Of a DNA stretch of 64,000 nt, positions 8,362 through 16,061 are shown in pieces. The position numbers were made by a program, and so were the translations under genes. Source of the stretch: Agrobacterium salinitolerans (lineage in GTDB: Bacteria > Pseudomonadota > Alphaproteobacteria > Rhizobiales > Rhizobiaceae); assembly GCF_002008225.1 (NCBI RefSeq), contig NZ_MRDH01000021.1:1-64000 (forward strand), read 5' to 3'. Under the pieces are notes generated by a model, which had not been told where the DNA came from, made no database searches, and saw nothing but the letters and a program-made list of their open reading frames with translations. The first letter of the stretch is position 1. Every line of letters starts with the position of its first letter.

Positions 8362-9536
8362 GCGTAACGCTGAACTTTACGCGCGAGGAATATGCCGCGC
8401 GCCTGTCCAAAACCCGCAAGGCTATGGAGAAAGCCGGGATCGATCTTCTGGTCGTCACTGACCCGTCCAACATGCATTGGCTGACCGGTTATGACGGCTG
8501 GTCCTTCTACGTCCACCAATGCGTGCTGGTGCCGCCGGAGGGCGAGCCGATCTGGTATGGCCGCAAGCAGGATGCCAACGGTGCAAAGCGCACGGCCTAT
8601 CTCGCCCACGACAATATCATCGGCTACCCCGATCACTACGTTCAATCGACCGAACGGCACCCGATGGATCTGTTGTCTGAGATCATCGAGGAGCGCGGCT
8701 GGTCCGGCCTGACGGTCGGCGTCGAGATGGACAATTATTATTTCTCGGCAGCCGCATTTGCATCGCTGCAGACACATCTGCCGAACGCCCGTTTCAAGGA
8801 CGCCGCTGGTCTCGTGAACTGGCAGCGCGCGGTGAAAAGCCCGGCCGAACTCGACTATATGCGCAAGGCTGGGAAGATCGTCGAACTGATGCACAAGCGT
8901 ATTGTCGACGTCGTTGAGCCGGGCATGCGCAAATGCGATCTGGTGGCCGAAATATACGATGCCGGCATTCGTGGCACCGCCGAGTTCGGCGGCGACTATC
9001 CAGCCATCGTACCGCTCCTCCCTTCGGGTGCCGACGCCTCCGCCCCGCATTTGACATGGGACGACAAGCCGATGCGATCAGGCGAAGGCACCTTCTTCGA
9101 AATCGCAGGCGCTTACCGCCGTTATCATTGCCCGCTGTCACGCACGGTCTTTCTCGGCAAGCCGACACAGGCATTCCTCGATGCGGAAAAAGCAACGCTT
9201 GAGGGCATGGAGGCCGGCCTTTCCGCAGCCAAGCCCGGCAACACCTGCGAGGACATCGCCAATGCCTTTTTCGCCGTGCTGAAAAAATACGGGATCATCA
9301 AGGACAACCGCACCGGCTATCCGATCGGGCTTTCCTATCCGCCGGACTGGGGCGAGCGCACCATGAGCCTTCGACCCGGCGACCGCACGGAGTTGAAGGC
9401 CGGCATGACATTCCACTTTATGACCGGCCTCTGGCTTGAAGACATGGGGCTCGAAATCACCGAAAGCATTGCGATCACCGAAACCGGTATCGAATGCCTT
9501 TCCAATGTGCCGCGGCAACTCTTCGTGAAAGGCTGA
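8358..9536 (+). CDS. eutD: Ectoine hydrolase EutD/DoeA
   Basis: A 392-residue creatinase-fold (M24-like) hydrolase: an N-terminal creatinase domain (residues 1-165, containing DPSNMHWLTGYDGWSFYVHQ) and a pita-bread catalytic domain (170-390). EutD/DoeA opens the tetrahydropyrimidine ring of ectoine to N-acetyl-diaminobutyrate. Several M24 metal-ligand positions are not the usual Asp/His/Glu, as in creatinase, which works without metal; H in YHCPLSRT and the E residues of LEDMGLEITES remain. The start is a GTG overlapping the eutC stop. Context (eutE immediately downstream, ehu transporter) makes the assignment firm. Confidence 0.93.
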   Translation: MSVTLNFTREEYAARLSKTRKAMEKAGIDLLVVTDPSNMHWLTGYDGWSFYVHQCVLVPPEGEPIWYGRKQDANGAKRTAYLAHDNIIGYPDHYVQSTERHPMDLLSEIIEERGWSGLTVGVEMDNYYFSAAAFASLQTHLPNARFKDAAGLVNWQRAVKSPAELDYMRKAGKIVELMHKRIVDVVEPGMRKCDLVAEIYDAGIRGTAEFGGDYPAIVPLLPSGADASAPHLTWDDKPMRSGEGTFFEIAGAYRRYHCPLSRTVFLGKPTQAFLDAEKATLEGMEAGLSAAKPGNTCEDIANAFFAVLKKYGIIKDNRTGYPIGLSYPPDWGERTMSLRPGDRTELKAGMTFHFMTGLWLEDMGLEITESIAITETGIECLSNVPRQLFVKG

Positions 9537-9540
9537 GACG

Positions 9541-10554
9541 ATGTTGAGCACCGCGCTTCGCCCCTCACCGATCACGCCCTCCGTCGATTTTGACGCCAAG
9601 GGCGTGCAACACGGTCATCTGCGGCTGCCATACAGCCGCGATGACAGCGCGTGGGGCTCGGTGATGATCCCGATCTGCGTCATCGCCAATGGCGAAGGGC
9701 CAACGGCGCTTCTGACCGGCGCAAACCATGGCGACGAATATGAGGGACCGGCAGCACTCTTCGAACTCGCCCACACGCTCGATCCGGCCGAAGTGAAGGG
9801 CCGTATCATCATCGTGCCGGCGCTCAACTACCCGGCTTTCCGCGCAGGCACACGCACCTCCCCCATCGACCGGGGAAACCTCAATCGCAGTTTTCCCGGC
9901 CGCCCTGACGGCACGGTGACGGAGAAGATCGCCGATTACGTGACCCGCCATCTGATACCGCTTGCGGATATCGTTCTCGATTTCCATTCCGGCGGCAGGA
10001 CACTTGATTTCCTGCCATACGCGGCGGCTCACGAATTGCCCGACAAGACGCAGGAGGGCCGGTGTTTTGAAGCGGTGGCGGCTTTTGCCGCCCCCTATTC
10101 AATGAGGATGCTCGAAATCGACGCCGTTGGCATGCTGGACACGACCGTCGAGGAGTTGGGCAAGGTCTTTGTCACAACGGAGCTGGGCGGCGCGGGCACG
10201 GCAAGCGCGAAATCGATCGATATCGCGCGGAAAGGCATCGTCAATCTGCTGCGCCACACGGGCATTTTGGCCGGTTCACCCGTTCTCGCAAAAAGCCGTT
10301 GGCTGGATATGCCCTCCAGCGACTGCTTCACCTTTGCTGAAGACGACGGACTCGTTGTCTTCGTCTGCGATCTGGGAGACGCGGTCACGGCGGGTGAGAC
10401 AATCGCCCGGGTTTATCCGATCGGCAAAACCGGCCTTGCACCGGTCGATTATCGCGCCTCCCTCAGTGGCGTGCTTGCCGCACGCCACGTTCCCGGCCTC
10501 ATCAAGGCCGGAGACTGCCTTTCCGTCATCGCCACGGTCACGGAGAATACCTAG
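9541..10554 (+). CDS. eutE: N-acetyl-diaminobutyrate deacetylase EutE/DoeB
   Basis: A 337-residue zinc deacylase of the succinylglutamate desuccinylase/aspartoacylase family (AstE/AspA). The zinc ligands are H63 and E66 (GANHGDEYEG) and H149 (DFHSGG); NRSFPG supplies the conserved substrate-binding arginine. EutE/DoeB removes the acetyl group from N-alpha-acetyl-L-2,4-diaminobutyrate made by EutD, giving diaminobutyrate for the aminotransferase upstream. It begins 4 bases after the eutD stop. The 61-base gap to ehuB contains AGAGGAG, the ribosome site of ehuB, and no terminator. Confidence 0.92.
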   Translation: MLSTALRPSPITPSVDFDAKGVQHGHLRLPYSRDDSAWGSVMIPICVIANGEGPTALLTGANHGDEYEGPAALFELAHTLDPAEVKGRIIIVPALNYPAFRAGTRTSPIDRGNLNRSFPGRPDGTVTEKIADYVTRHLIPLADIVLDFHSGGRTLDFLPYAAAHELPDKTQEGRCFEAVAAFAAPYSMRMLEIDAVGMLDTTVEELGKVFVTTELGGAGTASAKSIDIARKGIVNLLRHTGILAGSPVLAKSRWLDMPSSDCFTFAEDDGLVVFVCDLGDAVTAGETIARVYPIGKTGLAPVDYRASLSGVLAARHVPGLIKAGDCLSVIATVTENT

Positions 10555-10615
10555 TCACTAGAAACATCGTGAGATCCGAAAACGGACCACGCAACCCAAC
10601 CAGAGGAGTAAGAAC

Positions 10616-11467
10616 ATGCGTATGATCAGACTAGCCGGGCTTTCCGCCCTCGCTCTCACCATCGGCGTGACGTCAGCCAGCGCGCTCACCGTCGAAGAAG
10701 TCAAAAGCCAAGGCTATATCCGCGCCGCCACGGCCAATGAAGTGCCCTATTCCTACATGCAGCCAGACGGCACCTCCGCCGGCATCGGCCCGGATGTGGC
10801 CAATGCGGTTCTGAAATCGATGGGTATCGAAGAGGTCAACTGGACGGTGACGCCCTTCGGCACGCTGATCCCCGGCCTCAAAGCCCGTCGCTTCGATTTT
10901 GCGGCCGCCGAACAGAACATCTCGCCGGAGCGCTGCAAGCAGGTCGCCTTCACCGAACCGAACTCGTCCTATGGCGAAGGACTACTGGTGAAGAAAGGCA
11001 ATCCGAAAAAGCTTACCACCTACGCCGATATCGCCAAGGACCCCTCATTGAAGGTCGCCGTTGTTTCCGGCGCAAACAACGTCGATTTCCTGCGCGCAGT
11101 CGGTGTCAAGGAAGAGCAGATCGTGTTCATCCCTGCCAATGCCGACGCTATTCCCACCGTGCAGAGCCGAGTCGACGCCTATGCGGCCACCGAACTGACG
11201 GTTTCGGAACTCGCCAAGGGTCAGGCGAACGTCGAGCAGGTGACGCCTTTCACCGATCCGGTCGTGAAGGATGCGCCGGTGCGCAATTACGGCGGTTTCG
11301 CTTTCCGCCCGGAAGACAAGGAGCTGCGTGACGCCTTCAACGCGGCGCTCGTGGAATTCCGCAAGACGGACGACTACAAAAAAATCCTCACCAAATACGG
11401 CCTGTCCGAACAGAGTATTGCGGCAGCGGCCGAAAAGAAGGTCGCCGATCTCTGCGCCGGCAAATAA
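10616..11467 (+). CDS. ehuB: Ectoine/hydroxyectoine-binding protein EhuB
   Basis: A 283-residue family 3 periplasmic solute-binding protein. The signal peptide occupies about residues 1-23 (cleavage after TSASA). Mature motifs match the EhuB subgroup: YSYMQPDG near the N-terminus and EQNISPERCKQVAFTEP at the first hinge. It delivers ectoine or hydroxyectoine to the EhuC/EhuD membrane channel. A GAGGAG ribosome site sits 8 bases upstream. A stable hairpin directly after the stop probably keeps this message more abundant than the permease part. Confidence 0.92.
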   Translation: MRMIRLAGLSALALTIGVTSASALTVEEVKSQGYIRAATANEVPYSYMQPDGTSAGIGPDVANAVLKSMGIEEVNWTVTPFGTLIPGLKARRFDFAAAEQNISPERCKQVAFTEPNSSYGEGLLVKKGNPKKLTTYADIAKDPSLKVAVVSGANNVDFLRAVGVKEEQIVFIPANADAIPTVQSRVDAYAATELTVSELAKGQANVEQVTPFTDPVVKDAPVRNYGGFAFRPEDKELRDAFNAALVEFRKTDDYKKILTKYGLSEQSIAAAAEKKVADLCAGK

Positions 11468-11474
11468 TGCCAGC

Positions 11475-11500
11475 CGGCGCCCGGGCATAACCGGGCGCCG
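11475..11500 (+). promoter_or_regulatory. Post-ehuB mRNA hairpin
   Basis: A 10-bp perfect inverted repeat (CGGCGCCCGG, 6-base loop, CCGGGCGCCG) begins 7 bases after the ehuB stop and lies before ehuC. No T-tract follows. Such structures after binding-protein genes commonly raise the level of that part of the transcript. Confidence 0.6.
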
Positions 11501-11527
11501 TTCCTCGGGAATTCGGGAAATCTCCAG

Positions 11528-12193
11528 ATGGACATGACTGCATATCTGCCGATGTTATGGCAAGGCGCGGTCGTCACGATGACGATTACGCTCGCAGCCC
11601 TTGCCGTCGGCACGGTGCTCGCCTTTTTCTTTGGCATCCTGCGCGTCGAGGGTGGACCGATCCTGTCGGCAATCGCGCTCTGTTATACGGAAGTGTTCCG
11701 CGGCACCTCGCTGCTGGTGCAGCTTTTCTGGTTCTACTACGCCCTGCCGCTGGTCGGGTTGAGCTTCGATCCGATCACGACGGGGGTGCTGGTGCTTGCC
11801 GCCCATGCCGGAGGCTACGGCGCGGAAATTGTTCGCGGCGCGCTGTCCTCCGTCTCGGTGCAGCAGCTGGAGGCCGCACGCGCGCTGAACTTCACGCGGA
11901 TGCAGACGCTGTTTCGCATCTTGCTGCCGCAGGCCGTTGTCGAGATGATGCCGGCCTTCGGCAATCTCGCCATCGAAACGCTGAAGCTTTCATCGCTCGT
12001 GTCGTTGATCTCGATTGCCGATCTCACTTTTGCGGCGCAGTCGATCCGCAACCTGACGCTCGATAGCGCCAGCATCTATTCGATTACGCTGCTTTGTTAT
12101 TTCGCGATGTCGCTCATCTTGATGGTCGTCATCCGGGTGATCGAACGCTTCGTGCGGCGCGGCAACGTCTTCCCGCGCACGCGCCATTCGTAA
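11528..12193 (+). CDS. ehuC: Ectoine ABC transporter permease EhuC
   Basis: A 221-residue HisM/GlnP-type polar amino acid permease with about five transmembrane helices. The EAA loop that docks to the ATPase reads QLEAARALNFTRMQTLFRILLPQAV. It lies in order ehuB-ehuC-ehuD-ehuA, with 60 bases and a hairpin after ehuB and 12 bases before ehuD. It forms a heterodimeric channel with EhuD in the inner membrane. Confidence 0.9.
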   Translation: MDMTAYLPMLWQGAVVTMTITLAALAVGTVLAFFFGILRVEGGPILSAIALCYTEVFRGTSLLVQLFWFYYALPLVGLSFDPITTGVLVLAAHAGGYGAEIVRGALSSVSVQQLEAARALNFTRMQTLFRILLPQAVVEMMPAFGNLAIETLKLSSLVSLISIADLTFAAQSIRNLTLDSASIYSITLLCYFAMSLILMVVIRVIERFVRRGNVFPRTRHS

Positions 12194-12205
12194 GGATATC
12201 TGCTC

Positions 12206-12898
12206 ATGATGTATGGTTACGAATGGGATACGACCACCTGGCTCACCTACACGACCTCCATCCTGCCCATCATTCTGATCGGGCTCACGGTGACGCTGAA
12301 GGCCGCCGCCGCCGGCTTTGCCATTGCGCTGGTTCTGGGGCTCGTCTTTGCACTGCTACGCCGCAGCCGCGTCAGGATGATCTCCTGGCCAACCGCGCTG
12401 ATTGTCGAATTCCTGCGCGATACGCCGCTTCTTGTGCAGCTATTCTTTCTCTATTACGTGCTTCCGGATTTCGGCATTGTCCTGCCGGCATTTCTCACTG
12501 GCGCACTGGCGCTCGGCCTGCAATATGCCGCCTATACGTCCGAAGTCTATCGCGGCGGTATCGAGGCGGTGCATCACGGCCAATGGGAAGCGGCGACGGC
12601 GCTTAATCTCACGCACATGCAGACCTATAGGGACATCATCATCCCGCAGGCCATTCCGCGCATCGTCCCGGCCATGGGCAATTATCTTGTCGCCATGATC
12701 AAGGAAACGCCGGTGCTATCCGTCGTCACGGTTCTAGAAATGATGGGGCTTGCCAATATGATCGGCGAGCGCACCTTCGAATATCTGGTGCCGCTGACGC
12801 TTGTGGGCCTGATCTTCCTTGTCCTGACCATAATCTGCTCAGCAGGCCTCAGCCGCCTGCAAAGAGCGCTTCCAAAAGCAGGAATTCCCTTGCGATGA
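12206..12898 (+). CDS. ehuD: Ectoine ABC transporter permease EhuD
   Basis: A 230-residue partner permease of EhuC, same HisM/GlnP family. Its EAA loop reads [28 protein letters not shown], with about five transmembrane segments. Two in-frame ATGs (12206 and 12209) are possible. The stop overlaps the ehuA start by four bases (ATGA), so permease and ATPase are translationally coupled. Confidence 0.9.
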   Translation: MMYGYEWDTTTWLTYTTSILPIILIGLTVTLKAAAAGFAIALVLGLVFALLRRSRVRMISWPTALIVEFLRDTPLLVQLFFLYYVLPDFGIVLPAFLTGALALGLQYAAYTSEVYRGGIEAVHHGQWEAATALNLTHMQTYRDIIIPQAIPRIVPAMGNYLVAMIKETPVLSVVTVLEMMGLANMIGERTFEYLVPLTLVGLIFLVLTIICSAGLSRLQRALPKAGIPLR

Positions 12899-13674
12899 CC
12901 AACACCACCAACCAGCCACTGATCGAATTTTCCGATGTCACGAAACGCTTCGGCATTCTGACAGTCCTCGACCGGTTCAATTTCAGCGTCGCGAAGGGCG
13001 AAAAAGTCACCCTCATCGGTCCATCCGGCTCCGGCAAATCAACGGTCCTCCGCATTCTCATGACGCTGGAGCCGTTCCAGGAGGGAAGACTGAGGCTTGC
13101 GGACATGTCCTACCAGGAGCCGGGCGGCAAAGGACCTTTCAAAGCCTCCGAAAAGCATCTCCGCCAGATCCGCAATCACGTCGGCATGGTGTTCCAGAGC
13201 TTCAATCTCTTTCCCCATATGACCGTCCTTCGCAATATCGTGGAGGCGCCGGTGCGGGTTCTGGGCATCAGCCGCGCAGAGGCGGAGGCGCGCGCAATCG
13301 AATTGCTGAAGATGGTCGGGCTTGTGGATAAGAAGGATCATTATCCAGTGCAGCTTTCTGGCGGGCAACAGCAGCGCGTCGCCATTGCCCGCTCGCTTGC
13401 CATGCGTCCGCGTGTCCTGCTTTTCGATGAGCCGACCTCGGCACTGGACCCGCAACTGGTTGGCGAAGTGCTGTCCGTCATCCGCGACCTGGCCCATGAG
13501 CATGACCTGACGATGCTTCTCGTCACCCACGAAATGCGCTTTGCCCGGGAAGTCTCGGACCGCGTCTGTTTCTTCGACAAGGGCCGCATCTGCGAACAGG
13601 GGAAACCGGACGAGATTTTCGGCCAGCCGAAAGAAGACCGCACACGCGAATTTCTCGCTTCCGTCTTACAGTGA
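12895..13674 (+). CDS. ehuA: Ectoine ABC transporter ATP-binding protein EhuA
   Basis: A 259-residue ATPase of the polar amino acid uptake (PAAT) family. Walker A is GPSGSGKST with K48, the signature is [16 protein letters not shown], Walker B is [13 protein letters not shown], and the switch histidine is in VTHEMRFA. It powers EhuBCD. It is the last gene of the ectoine operon; the following 313 bases hold a decayed LacI gene rather than a clear terminator. Confidence 0.92.
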   Translation: MTNTTNQPLIEFSDVTKRFGILTVLDRFNFSVAKGEKVTLIGPSGSGKSTVLRILMTLEPFQEGRLRLADMSYQEPGGKGPFKASEKHLRQIRNHVGMVFQSFNLFPHMTVLRNIVEAPVRVLGISRAEAEARAIELLKMVGLVDKKDHYPVQLSGGQQQRVAIARSLAMRPRVLLFDEPTSALDPQLVGEVLSVIRDLAHEHDLTMLLVTHEMRFAREVSDRVCFFDKGRICEQGKPDEIFGQPKEDRTREFLASVLQ

Positions 13675-13680
13675 ATTTCA

Positions 13681-13990
13681 TGGTGAAGTCGGTCAGCACG
13701 GGTAGATAGAACCTTTCCGTTCGCGCATCAGCCTCGAGGGTCAGCGCCGTGTTGAACGGATCGTGGCGCAAGCGGCGGATTTCGGAATTGACTGCCGGCA
13801 AGATTCTCTCGCTTGCCAAGGCGCAACGTTACACCACCAACCTGCGAGCCCGCGGCTTGAGGAGTTCGAAATCCGGCCTCATCGGGTGTCTGGTTCCAGT
13901 TTATGACAACCGGTTCTTGTCCTCTATGGCGCAGACGTTCGAGGGCCAGGCGCGCAAACGCGGCCCGTCGCCCATGGATAAAGGTGGTCA
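13681..13990 (+). pseudogene. Remnant of a LacI-family regulator
   Basis: In one frame the peptide runs SASRVSAVLNGSWRKRRISE, then KILSLAKAQRY, RARGLRSSKSGLIGCLVP and VYDNRFLSSMAQTFEGQARKRG. This order matches the second HTH helix, hinge helix and first sheet of LacI regulators (VSxVLNG, LRxxxSxLIGxLVP). The match starts after an in-frame TAG at 13707, the first HTH helix is not readable, and it ends abruptly at the 3' end of the convergent EAL gene. The effector domain is missing. I read it as the 5' part of a regulator lost by deletion. A short functional DNA-binding protein from the GTG at 13749 is unlikely because the HTH would be incomplete. Confidence 0.62.
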
Positions 13991-15316
13991 ATGCGCTCGA
14001 GCGCGAGCCGCATATTGCTCAAACTCCTCCAGTGGTATGGGCCTTGCGAAAAAGTAGCCCTGGAAAAACTCGCAGCCGTATGACAACATCATGCGCAATT
14101 CGGCCTCTGTTTCCACGCCTTCGGCAAGGACCTCCAGAGAGAGGTCGTGTCCCATTCTGACAATGTTTTTGGTAATTGCGGAAAGACGCCCGTTTTCGCT
14201 CACGCCCTTTACAAAGCTGCGATCAATCTTGAGCTGTTTCAACGGCAATTGACGAAGATAACTGAGAGACGAATAGCCGGTTCCAAAATCATCAAGCGCG
14301 ATCGCAAACCCCGCGCGATGCAGGAGCTTCATCTTGGCGATGGCCGCGTCTATATCAGAAAGAAAAACGCTTTCGGTCAACTCCAGCTTGAGTAACCGTG
14401 CGTCAATGGCATTAGACGAAACGGCTTCGAGAAGCTGAGCGGCAAATCCCGTATCCACGAAATGATCCGCAGTGATGTTGATCGAAAGCGTCAAGTGACG
14501 GGTCGAAGCGTTTTCCTGCCATCGTGCCAGGGTCTTGCAAGCTTCAACAATCACCCATTCGCCGATTGTCGGCATAAAGCCCGTGCGTTGGGCAAGTGGA
14601 ATGAATTCCGCCGGTGATATTTTGCCCCGTTTGGGATGGTTCCAGCGCAAAAGCGCTTCTGCTCCGCTCACCGAGCCGTCCGCACGCACCTGCGCCTGAT
14701 AAAAAAGTTCGAATTGCCCGTTGGAAAGCGCAGTCCGCAACTCCAATGCGTTTTTTGTCTGGCTTCGAAATTGAGCCTGCATCGCCGCGACGCCTCCGCA
14801 CAACATACTCGTCGCGAAAATACCGTTGAACCATGCGCTGACGCTTCTCACTTCCTGCGAGATCGAGATATGGAAAGGGAAGCTCGCAGCGGAGGCACAC
14901 AGAAAAATGAAAGCTATGAGACCGGACGAAATGACCATGAACTGGGGGATCGAGCGCCGGCGTTGAAAATTCATATAGCCAACGAAGACGATGACGAGCA
15001 GGTAAAGGTGTGTCGTTCTGGGCACTGCCGCGTCCTGCACATCGATCGAGACCGAATACCAGCACACAAACAGGGTGCAAGCGATCTGGGCGAGGATAAG
15101 ACCGCATGAAAAATGGCCCTTCAGGCAAATCAGCCAGCAAGGAATGACCGCTGCACCGAGCACAAGAAGGCTGATTGCGATATTCCACCGTCCCGTCAGA
15201 GCAAAGAACACGAACCAACCCGCCCCAAGCGCAAGGCCAAGCCATGCTGCGATGCGGCACAGAAGAAGCAGATGCTGTGAGTATTCCTCTCGGTCTTTGT
15301 TTTTTTGGAGGGGCAT
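13988..15316 (-). CDS. Membrane-anchored EAL-domain cyclic-di-GMP phosphodiesterase
   Basis: A 442-residue protein: several hydrophobic helices in the first 190 residues (MASE-like sensor region of no recognised family) and a C-terminal EAL domain. Catalytic motifs are intact: EALLRW, the asparagine in LSINITADHF, ELTES, LDDFGTGYSSLSYL, KIDRSFV and EGVET. It should hydrolyse cyclic di-GMP to pGpG at the membrane. There is no GGDEF domain. The reading frame continues upstream to a TTG at 15412, but the ATG at 15316 with AAGG 6 bases before it is the better start. It converges on the LacI remnant and diverges from the small TPR gene. Confidence 0.85.
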   Translation of the reverse strand: MPLQKNKDREEYSQHLLLLCRIAAWLGLALGAGWFVFFALTGRWNIAISLLVLGAAVIPCWLICLKGHFSCGLILAQIACTLFVCWYSVSIDVQDAAVPRTTHLYLLVIVFVGYMNFQRRRSIPQFMVISSGLIAFIFLCASAASFPFHISISQEVRSVSAWFNGIFATSMLCGGVAAMQAQFRSQTKNALELRTALSNGQFELFYQAQVRADGSVSGAEALLRWNHPKRGKISPAEFIPLAQRTGFMPTIGEWVIVEACKTLARWQENASTRHLTLSINITADHFVDTGFAAQLLEAVSSNAIDARLLKLELTESVFLSDIDAAIAKMKLLHRAGFAIALDDFGTGYSSLSYLRQLPLKQLKIDRSFVKGVSENGRLSAITKNIVRMGHDLSLEVLAEGVETEAELRMMLSYGCEFFQGYFFARPIPLEEFEQYAARARAH

Positions 15317-15554
15317 GCTGGCCTTGCTTGCGATTAAGAACGGCGAACTCGCTCCTTGCTGGAAAAGCCATGAGGAAGCTAGGCCTACAAAACCGGAGGT
15401 TGGGCTTTTCAAACGACGCGGTTAAACAAAGCCAAATACGACGCGACAAGTTTTCATCAACGATATCTGTTGACCTCAACCACTCTCGAGGCCGTATCCC
15501 GTAACCTCGACTGATGCGGGGGGCACGACTGCTCTCCCAAACCCAACCCGACAA

Positions 15555-15917
15555 ATGGTCCTGGATAATTTGATGAAACAGCAGCTAACGAACATTCTGA
15601 ACAGCGGCCGAGACAGCGCGCTTCTGCGCTTTTCGCTAGCCAAGTCCTTTGCAGCCTCCGGGGAATTGCCGGAAGCTGTGCGGCATCTTCAGGAAGCGGT
15701 CCGGCAAAAACCGGATTATTCCGCCGCCTGGGCGGAGCTTGGCCTCAACCTGTTGCGATTGGGCGACAATGAAGGGGCCACGGCGGCTTGGCTAAAAGGC
15801 ATCACCGTTGCCACGGCCCAGGGCGACGCGCAGGTCAGACGGCAGCTGGAAGTGAGGCTGCGACGGATGAGGTCGCAACTGCCGAAAGGGTCCTGTAATG
15901 GGCCAAGCTCATCGTGA
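15555..15917 (+). CDS. Small tetratricopeptide-repeat protein
   Basis: A 120-residue protein without signal peptide. Two consecutive TPR-like helix pairs are visible: LRFSLAKSFAASGELPEAVRHLQEAVRQKPDY and SAAWAELGLNLLRLGDNEGATAAWLKGI, followed by a basic helix rich in arginine. TPR proteins of this size act as protein-binding adaptors; no partner is evident. The start could also be the ATG at 15573 (MKQQLTNIL). It lies 143 bases upstream of the sigma-54 activator in the same direction. Confidence 0.65.
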   Translation: MVLDNLMKQQLTNILNSGRDSALLRFSLAKSFAASGELPEAVRHLQEAVRQKPDYSAAWAELGLNLLRLGDNEGATAAWLKGITVATAQGDAQVRRQLEVRLRRMRSQLPKGSCNGPSSS

Positions 15918-16061
15918 TACATCTCACATTGCGCCGTCAGGCGAACATCGTCGCAACAGATCCAGCCCGTCAAAAATTCGCCGGAGATTAGCCAGGCTTC
16001 ATAAAACCGGTTATGATCACCAGAAAAATCACGGGAGGCGGCCGTCGAGGGCCGGTGATTT

